DNA of 9,607 bases from Chloroflexota bacterium (GTDB lineage Bacteria > Chloroflexota > Chloroflexia > Chloroflexales > Kallotenuaceae), in contig JAFAYS010001180.1 of assembly GCA_019240175.1 (NCBI GenBank), positions 1-9,607 of the forward strand, read 5' to 3'. How positions within the stretch are numbered: the stretch's first letter is position 1; the number at the start of each line of letters is the position of its first letter. This document shows, in pieces, positions 6,224-9,607 of the stretch. The notes beneath the pieces are model-generated. The model was not told where the DNA came from and ran no database searches. It worked only from the letters and a program-made list of their open reading frames with translations. A program made the position numbers and the translations under genes.

Positions 6224-6700
6224 ATGTACACCTGGGAATATCTTGTCGCGCAAGTTGACGAGCCGGAGCACTACCTGCTCGAAGGGCATCTGGAACCTCA
6301 CGCACCCGAGGATGCGACGTGGCCGATGTTTCTCGCCAACCGGCTCCGCGACGGCTGGCAGATCGTTCCAGCCGAATCTGCTCTCCAATCCGGCTGTTCC
6401 GAAGAAGTGGTTCTGAAACGACAAACGACACAGCCTGTCGTTGCGCACGTTTCCAGCGAAGCTCTCAACACAAGCACCTTGATCGTTCGCTTAGAGCTGT
6501 CGACAAGCTGTATGGGCGCGTATTGGACGCCGGTTTCCGCGAATGGGCGCGATATGTATCGCAGTGGCGTCATGGATAATGGCGAATACTATAATCGTCT
6601 CGGCAGCCAGGGCTGGGAATTGATTCACGTGCGGAATCTGAGCGGCGAAGGCGCGTATGAGCCAGAGTACGCGCCACGTGAGGCCACCTTGCACCGATGA
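6224..6700 (+). CDS. Hypothetical protein with two GW-hairpin motifs, DUF4177-like
   Basis: This soluble 158-residue protein has no signal or membrane segment. Two parts resemble each other: MYTWEYLVAQ leading to FLANRLRDGWQIVPAES (36-52), and LIVRLELS leading to YYNRLGSQGWELIHVRN (122-138). The NRLxxxGWelv element is characteristic of small DUF4177-type domains (strand, helix, then a GWELV strand), so this looks like a tandem or swapped pair. The molecular function of such domains is unknown. The start has only a weak ribosome binding site (GCAGG at 6211-6215). Its TGA overlaps an ATG (ATGA at 6697-6700), although I doubt that this ATG is the real start of the next gene. Three Cys residues (58, 96 and none conserved between the repeats beyond these) do not form an obvious metal site. 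Confidence 0.7.
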   Translation: MYTWEYLVAQVDEPEHYLLEGHLEPHAPEDATWPMFLANRLRDGWQIVPAESALQSGCSEEVVLKRQTTQPVVAHVSSEALNTSTLIVRLELSTSCMGAYWTPVSANGRDMYRSGVMDNGEYYNRLGSQGWELIHVRNLSGEGAYEPEYAPREATLHR

Positions 6701-6837
6701 GCCACCCTTACGATTCATGCGCCGCAGCAACACAGGCATCGAGTATATCGAGGATGACGAGTACACAATCTTTCAAAAGCAATGATCTGCGGGAACGACA
6801 GGTGCTATACATCGATCATCGTGAAAGTGAGCACAGG

Positions 6838-7173
6838 ATGATTAGCCGAGTGTGGCATGGCTGGACGACCATAGAGCAGGCAGACGCCTACGAGACTCTC
6901 CTTACCGATGAGATCTTTCCCGGCATTGGGCAGCGGCAGATTGCCGGATACCATGGCATTGAGCTGTTTCGTCGCACGACTGGATTGGAAGTTGAGTTTG
7001 TGACAATCATGTACTTCGACTCGCTGGATGCCATTCGTGAGTTTGCCGGCCAGGATTACGAGGTAGGTGTCGTGCCAATCAAGGCGCGTGCTCTGCTATC
7101 GCGCTTTGACGAGCGCTCGCAACATTATGAGGTTAAAGCGTCAAGCGTTGCGCGGCAAGATCCGCAAGCCTGA
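6838..7173 (+). CDS. Antibiotic-biosynthesis-monooxygenase-like (ABM, dimeric ferredoxin-fold) protein
   Basis: This 111-residue protein has the compact alpha-beta pattern of the ABM superfamily: MISRVWHGWTT, then a helix (EQADAYETLLTDEIFPGI), and strands GYHGIELFRR and EVEFVTIMYFDSLDAIREFAG. The end, VVPIKARALLSRFDERSQHYEV, is typical of a common uncharacterised ABM-type group. Members of this fold act as small oxygenases or bind hydrophobic ligands; no substrate can be inferred here. I chose ATG 6838 because the family usually starts at this MISRVWHGW segment. An in-frame ATG at 6697 overlaps the upstream stop but would add 47 Ser/Arg-rich residues of no recognisable domain, with lower-GC codons than the gene body. 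An extended -10-like TGCTATACA at 6803-6811 could serve the shorter form. Confidence 0.78.
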   Translation: MISRVWHGWTTIEQADAYETLLTDEIFPGIGQRQIAGYHGIELFRRTTGLEVEFVTIMYFDSLDAIREFAGQDYEVGVVPIKARALLSRFDERSQHYEVKASSVARQDPQA

Positions 7174-7195
7174 CGCGCCGATCGAGGGCACGTAT

Positions 7196-7232
7196 TGCTG
7201 GACCGCCTGTTACCGATGCTGCTCGTCCAGCA
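7196..7232. repeat. 8-bp inverted repeat in intergenic region
   Basis: TGCTGGAC (7196-7203) and GTCCAGCA (7225-7232) are exact reverse complements around a 21-nt loop. The repeat lies 23 nt after the ABM-like gene's stop and 48 nt before the next ATG. A weaker GCCTG...CAGGC pair follows just downstream. It may be a terminator or processing hairpin, but it lacks a T-run. Confidence 0.4.
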
Positions 7233-7279
7233 CTCACGTTGCCTGGGTGACGAGTACAGGCGTCCAATCTGTAGAAACT

Positions 7280-7756
7280 ATGCCGATTTTGCATCTCACA
7301 ACGCTGATTCACGCACCCGTTGAGCGCGTCTTCGATCTCGCGCGCTGCATCGACTTGCACGAAACATCGATGACGACCCATGGCGAGACTGCCGTCGGCG
7401 GTGTCACCAGCGGATTGATCATGTTGGGACAGACGGTGACCTGGCGCGCAAAACACTTCGGCATCTGGCAGCGCCTAACGGAACAGATTACGATCTATGA
7501 TCCGCCGCATCACTTCCGCGATACCATGGTAGCGGGAGCGTTCAAGCGCTTCGATCACGATCACTATTTTCAGCGCCAGGGCACCCAGACCCGTATGATC
7601 GATGTCTTCGACTATACGTCGCCGCTCGGGTTGCTGGGCTTTATCGCCGATGCGCTGGTGCTCAAGCGCTACATGGAGCGGCTACTGGCGGCGCGCAACC
7701 AGGTGATCAAAGCCGTCGCCGATTCGTCGCAGTGGCAGACCTTCTTACCGGAATAA
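7280..7756 (+). CDS. SRPBCC (START-like ligand-binding) family protein
   Basis: This 158-residue protein starts MPILHLTTLIHAPVERVFDL, the usual first strand and helix of the SRPBCC/Bet-v1-like fold (x-APxexVFdl). VTWRAKHFGIWQRLTEQIT, PPHHFRDTMVAGAFKRFDHDH and MIDVFDYTSPLG follow, and a long C-terminal helix from about residue 130 closes the fold. Proteins of this exact layout are often annotated as SRPBCC or as cell-division-inhibitor-like; they bind hydrophobic ligands, and no enzymatic residues are evident. I chose ATG 7280 because the frame upstream (an ATG at 7067) lies inside the previous gene and has no family similarity. The ribosome binding site is weak. The methyltransferase-like gene follows after 42 nt. 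Confidence 0.82.
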   Translation: MPILHLTTLIHAPVERVFDLARCIDLHETSMTTHGETAVGGVTSGLIMLGQTVTWRAKHFGIWQRLTEQITIYDPPHHFRDTMVAGAFKRFDHDHYFQRQGTQTRMIDVFDYTSPLGLLGFIADALVLKRYMERLLAARNQVIKAVADSSQWQTFLPE

Positions 7757-7798
7757 GCTGGCTAAATATTGCCGAATCAAGCTAGGAGGAGCAAGCTT

Positions 7799-8392
7799 AT
7801 GAAGCGTCCGTCCAAAGTGCTCTATCTTGTCGCTATCCTCGCCGAGATCGTGATTCGTGCGCCCTACAATCGGCAGCGCAAACAGCAGGAAATGCGCGAT
7901 CAGCGCGTGTCAGGGCTAGAGCGTGGCTTGCTGGGCCTGCTGTTCGGCACGTTTCTGATCTCGATGGTGTATGTTTTCAGCTCACGGCTGGATCGCGCCG
8001 ACTACCGTTGGCCGGAGCAGACGAAGCAGCGTGTCGGCGGTCTGGGAGCGGTGCTGATGGGCATTGCGATCTGGATCTTTTGGCGCGCTCATCGCGATCT
8101 AGGGCAGAACTGGTCGCCGACGCTGGAGATCGCCGAGCGCCAGACGCTGGTGACGCGCGGCATTTATCAGTACATTCGGCATCCGATGTATGCCTCGCAG
8201 TGGGTGTGGAGCGTCGGGCAGATGCTGCTGCTGCAAAACTGGATCGCCGGGCCGCTGGGCTTGCTTGGCTTCGTGCCGATGTACTTCTTGCGCGTGCCGC
8301 GTGAGGAGCAGATGATGCTGGAACATTTCGGCGACGAGTACCGTGACTACATGGCGCAAACAGGACGGATCTTCCCGCGCCTTCGTCGCTAG
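7799..8392 (+). CDS. Isoprenylcysteine carboxyl methyltransferase (ICMT) family membrane protein
   Basis: This 197-residue protein has several hydrophobic helices (about 7-20, 43-60, 78-95 and 134-165). The C-terminal signature of the ICMT/phospholipid-methyltransferase group is clear: GIYQYIRHPMYAS at 121-133, then EEQMMLEHFGDEYRDYMAQTGRIFP at 169-193 (EE..l...FG.eY..Y....R..P). These residues form the S-adenosylmethionine-binding part in the family. Bacteria lack prenylated CaaX proteins, so the substrate is probably another lipid or small hydrophobic thiol or amine; this is inference. ATG 7799 has a strong AGGAGGA at 7784-7790; an in-frame start at 7769 would place that site inside the coding region. 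It is the last gene of the + strand run that begins at 6224. Confidence 0.87.
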   Translation: MKRPSKVLYLVAILAEIVIRAPYNRQRKQQEMRDQRVSGLERGLLGLLFGTFLISMVYVFSSRLDRADYRWPEQTKQRVGGLGAVLMGIAIWIFWRAHRDLGQNWSPTLEIAERQTLVTRGIYQYIRHPMYASQWVWSVGQMLLLQNWIAGPLGLLGFVPMYFLRVPREEQMMLEHFGDEYRDYMAQTGRIFPRLRR

Positions 8393-8475
8393 ATCAATCG
8401 CGATCTCCTGCGCTACTCCCCCGTTGCATACGCCAGACTAAGCCTTGGCAGAATACATCCTCTAAATATATAGTC

Positions 8476-8505
8476 TACAAAATACTTGTACACAAGATAC
8501 TTGTA
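8476..8505 (+). promoter_or_regulatory. Cluster of TTGTA/TACAA half-sites, probable MarR-family operator
   Basis: Four half-sites alternate in orientation: TACAA (8476-8480), TTGTA (8486-8490), ACAAG (8492-8496) and CTTGTA (8500-8505). They form overlapping palindromes, TACAA-N5-TTGTA, CTTGT-AC-ACAAG and ACAAG-ATA-CTTGT. ATACTTGTA is also repeated directly at 8482-8490 and 8497-8505. The cluster overlaps the promoter of the MarR-family gene, as expected for autorepression. Confidence 0.6.
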
Positions 8506-8514
8506 TGCTATAAC
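8486..8514 (+). promoter_or_regulatory. Promoter of the MarR/DUF2000 operon
   Basis: A -35-like TTGTAC (8486-8491), a 17-bp spacer and an extended -10 TGCTATAAC (8506-8514) form a good promoter, in an AT-rich patch that stands out from its GC-rich surroundings. Transcription would start near 8521, about 26 nt before the ATG at 8547. The half-site cluster covers the -35 box and spacer, so a bound repressor would block RNA polymerase. Confidence 0.6.
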
Positions 8515-8546
8515 ACTAAGGGAAGCTCTGCAAAACGAGGAAGCGT

Positions 8547-8975
8547 ATGGATCAGATCGAAGCATGTATCAGTTTTTTGTTGGGTAAAGCCTACCAGCAG
8601 GTCAACGCGTCTGCCAAGCGCCGGCTCCAGCCCCATGGCGTGACGCCTGTCCAGTATGCTGTGCTCAACGTGCTCTGGCAGCAGGACGCGCAGAGCGGCG
8701 CGGCGCTCGGGGAGCGGCTCCAGCTCGACAGTGCTACGATGACGGGCGTGCTGGATCGGCTGGTGGGCGCGGGGCTCGTCGAGCGTCAGGCTGATCCGCT
8801 GGATCGTCGCGTGAACCGTGTGGTGTTGACCGGCCACGGACGCTCGCTGCAACAACCGCTGGATCGCGAGATGGACGCACTTAACGCCGAGATATTTGGC
8901 CAGCTGGGCGACGAGGACGCCGATCATCTGCGCGCGATACTGCGGCGGCTCGGCAAGCCATCGCAGCGTGTGTAG
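8547..8975 (+). CDS. MarR family transcriptional regulator
   Basis: This 142-residue winged-helix protein has the MarR arrangement: an N-terminal dimerisation helix, GVTPVQYAVLNVLW (31-44), a DNA-recognition helix around DSATMTGVLDRLV (61-73) and GLVERQADPLDRRVNRVVLT (76-95), the wing with its DxRxxxxxLT signature. A C-terminal helix pair completes the dimer domain. The only Cys is Cys7, near but not clearly aligned with the sensing cysteine of OhrR-type members, so a redox trigger is only a possibility. GAGG at 8537-8540 sits six bases before the ATG. The promoter upstream contains TTGTA/TACAA palindromes that it probably binds itself. The DUF2000 gene follows after 29 nt and is likely a co-regulated target. 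Confidence 0.9.
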   Translation: MDQIEACISFLLGKAYQQVNASAKRRLQPHGVTPVQYAVLNVLWQQDAQSGAALGERLQLDSATMTGVLDRLVGAGLVERQADPLDRRVNRVVLTGHGRSLQQPLDREMDALNAEIFGQLGDEDADHLRAILRRLGKPSQRV

Positions 8976-9004
8976 GGTGAGTAGCCAACGCAAGGAGCAC
9001 AGCC

Positions 9005-9412
9005 ATGCAGTTTGATACAAAAATCGCCGTGGTGATCCGTAGCGATCTGCCAACCTGGCAAAAGCTGAATGTGACGGCGTTTACCGTCAGCGGCATCGCC
9101 AGCCTTGAGGACGTGATCGGCGAGCCATACGTGGACGGCTCGGAGCGCACGTATTTGCCGATGATCAAGCAGCCGATTCTGATCTTTGGCGCGGATCGTG
9201 AGCAGCTGCGCGGCGTGTATGAGCAGGCGCTGGAAAAAGATGTGCAGCTGAGCATCTATACCGAGGAGTTGTTCTCGACGCCGCATGACGAAGCGAACCG
9301 CGCAGCCGTACGCGCCTACGCCAGCAGCGATCTCAACCTCGTCGGCGTGGCGCTGCGCGGCAGAAAGAAGATTATGGACAAGCTCTTGAAAGGCCTGAGT
9401 CTGCACACCTAG
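9005..9412 (+). CDS. DUF2000 family protein
   Basis: This 135-residue protein matches the DUF2000 pattern across its length: FDTKIAVVIRSDLPTWQKLN at the start, VTAFTVSGIAS, IGEPYVDGSERTYLPMIKQP, and the C-terminal IYTEELFSTPHDEANR and LNLVGVALRGRKKIMDKLLKG. The family has no firmly known activity; it is small, cytoplasmic and single-domain. AAGGAG at 8992-8997 is seven bases upstream of the ATG. It is 29 nt downstream of the MarR-family gene with no terminator between them, so the two are probably one operon and this protein may be produced when the regulator is relieved. Confidence 0.85.
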   Translation: MQFDTKIAVVIRSDLPTWQKLNVTAFTVSGIASLEDVIGEPYVDGSERTYLPMIKQPILIFGADREQLRGVYEQALEKDVQLSIYTEELFSTPHDEANRAAVRAYASSDLNLVGVALRGRKKIMDKLLKGLSLHT

Positions 9413-9426
9413 CCAGGATCTGGGTG

Positions 9427-9466
9427 TATGCTATGAGCCTGGCATGGAAGGCCGACTCAGAGCATA
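9427..9466 (+). promoter_or_regulatory. Long hairpin directly before a ribosome binding site
   Basis: TATGCTATGAG (9427-9437) and CTCAGAGCATA (9456-9466) are reverse complements at 10 of 11 positions, separated by 18 nt that can extend the stem with CCT/AGG. The right arm ends on the first base of the AGGAG ribosome binding site (9466-9470) of the next gene. It may end the DUF2000 transcript or hide that ribosome binding site. No T-run follows. Confidence 0.45.
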
Positions 9467-9476
9467 GGAGAAAGTA

Positions 9477-9607
9477 GTGTCGATCAAGAATCCACTCACT
9501 CAGCCCGATTTCGTTAATGCCTCGAACGTGGAAGACGTCGAAGGTGATCTGCGGCTGTTTACGTTTCCCGACGGTTTTCGCTGCTATAGCCACTCAAGCG
9601 AGCAGGA
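9477..9607 (+). CDS. Start of a gene cut by the window end, function unknown
   Basis: A GTG at 9477 is followed by 43 open codons to the window end. AGGAG at 9466-9470 lies six bases upstream, a well-placed ribosome binding site. The visible N-terminus reads MSIKNPLTQPDFVNASNVED and continues with DLRLFTFPDGFRCYSHSSEQ. A short '.FpdGf.vy...s.eq' stretch like this can precede the SAM-binding domain of some FkbM-type methyltransferases, but that resemblance is faint and I do not assign the family. It lies 64 nt after the DUF2000 gene, separated by the hairpin. Confidence 0.6.
   Translation, partial: MSIKNPLTQPDFVNASNVEDVEGDLRLFTFPDGFRCYSHSSEQ

Noticed and set aside
5912..6448. 178-codon minus-strand ORF across 5912-6448
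   Set aside because: It overlaps the well-supported + strand gene at 6224 and reads as low-quality Arg/Ser-rich sequence; the small ORF in another minus frame is better supported.

Overview
The window is high-GC bacterial DNA with densely packed genes. Long Thr/Pro 'TPTxTxTPT' linkers, an LPDTG surface-anchor-like signal, a parallel beta-helix surface protein and TTG/GTG starts suggest a filamentous Chloroflexota bacterium. That placement is inference; there is no rRNA or other marker gene. All family names come from reading the translations, not from searches.

Region 1 (1-4428, + strand) is the membrane/baseplate end of a type VI secretion-like cluster: the C-terminal half of TssK, then TssL (DotU family), then a TssM/IcmF-like protein encoded in two pieces that overlap by ATGA. 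The first piece has two membrane helices and the NTPase domain. The second begins with the SYF-containing segment that normally follows the NTPase domain in TssM and carries the third membrane helix. The roughly 700-residue periplasmic part of a classical TssM is missing. In its place are a Thr/Ala/Pro-rich linker, LPDTG and a further hydrophobic helix. A second ATGA overlap leads to a membrane-tethered protein with a strict X-Thr linker and a beta-helix domain. No TssJ lipoprotein is seen. One reading is a T6SS membrane complex rebuilt for an envelope without a classical outer membrane; this is the most interesting part of the window.

Region 2 (4429-6116) starts with a perfect 12-bp hairpin at a convergent gene end. 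Two minus-strand genes follow, an OsmC-family protein and an alpha/beta hydrolase, preceded by a possible 56-codon ORF with a good ribosome binding site.

Region 3 (6176-8392, + strand) is a run of small genes: a protein with two GW hairpin motifs (DUF4177-like), an antibiotic-biosynthesis-monooxygenase-like ferredoxin-fold protein, a SRPBCC (START-like) protein and an isoprenylcysteine methyltransferase-family membrane protein.

Region 4 (8476-9607, + strand) has a MarR-family regulator behind a promoter packed with TTGTA/TACAA half-sites, a DUF2000 protein 29 nt downstream, a hairpin ending at the next ribosome binding site, and the first 43 codons of a gene that runs off the window. No tRNA, rRNA, CRISPR array, insertion sequence or phage gene was seen.
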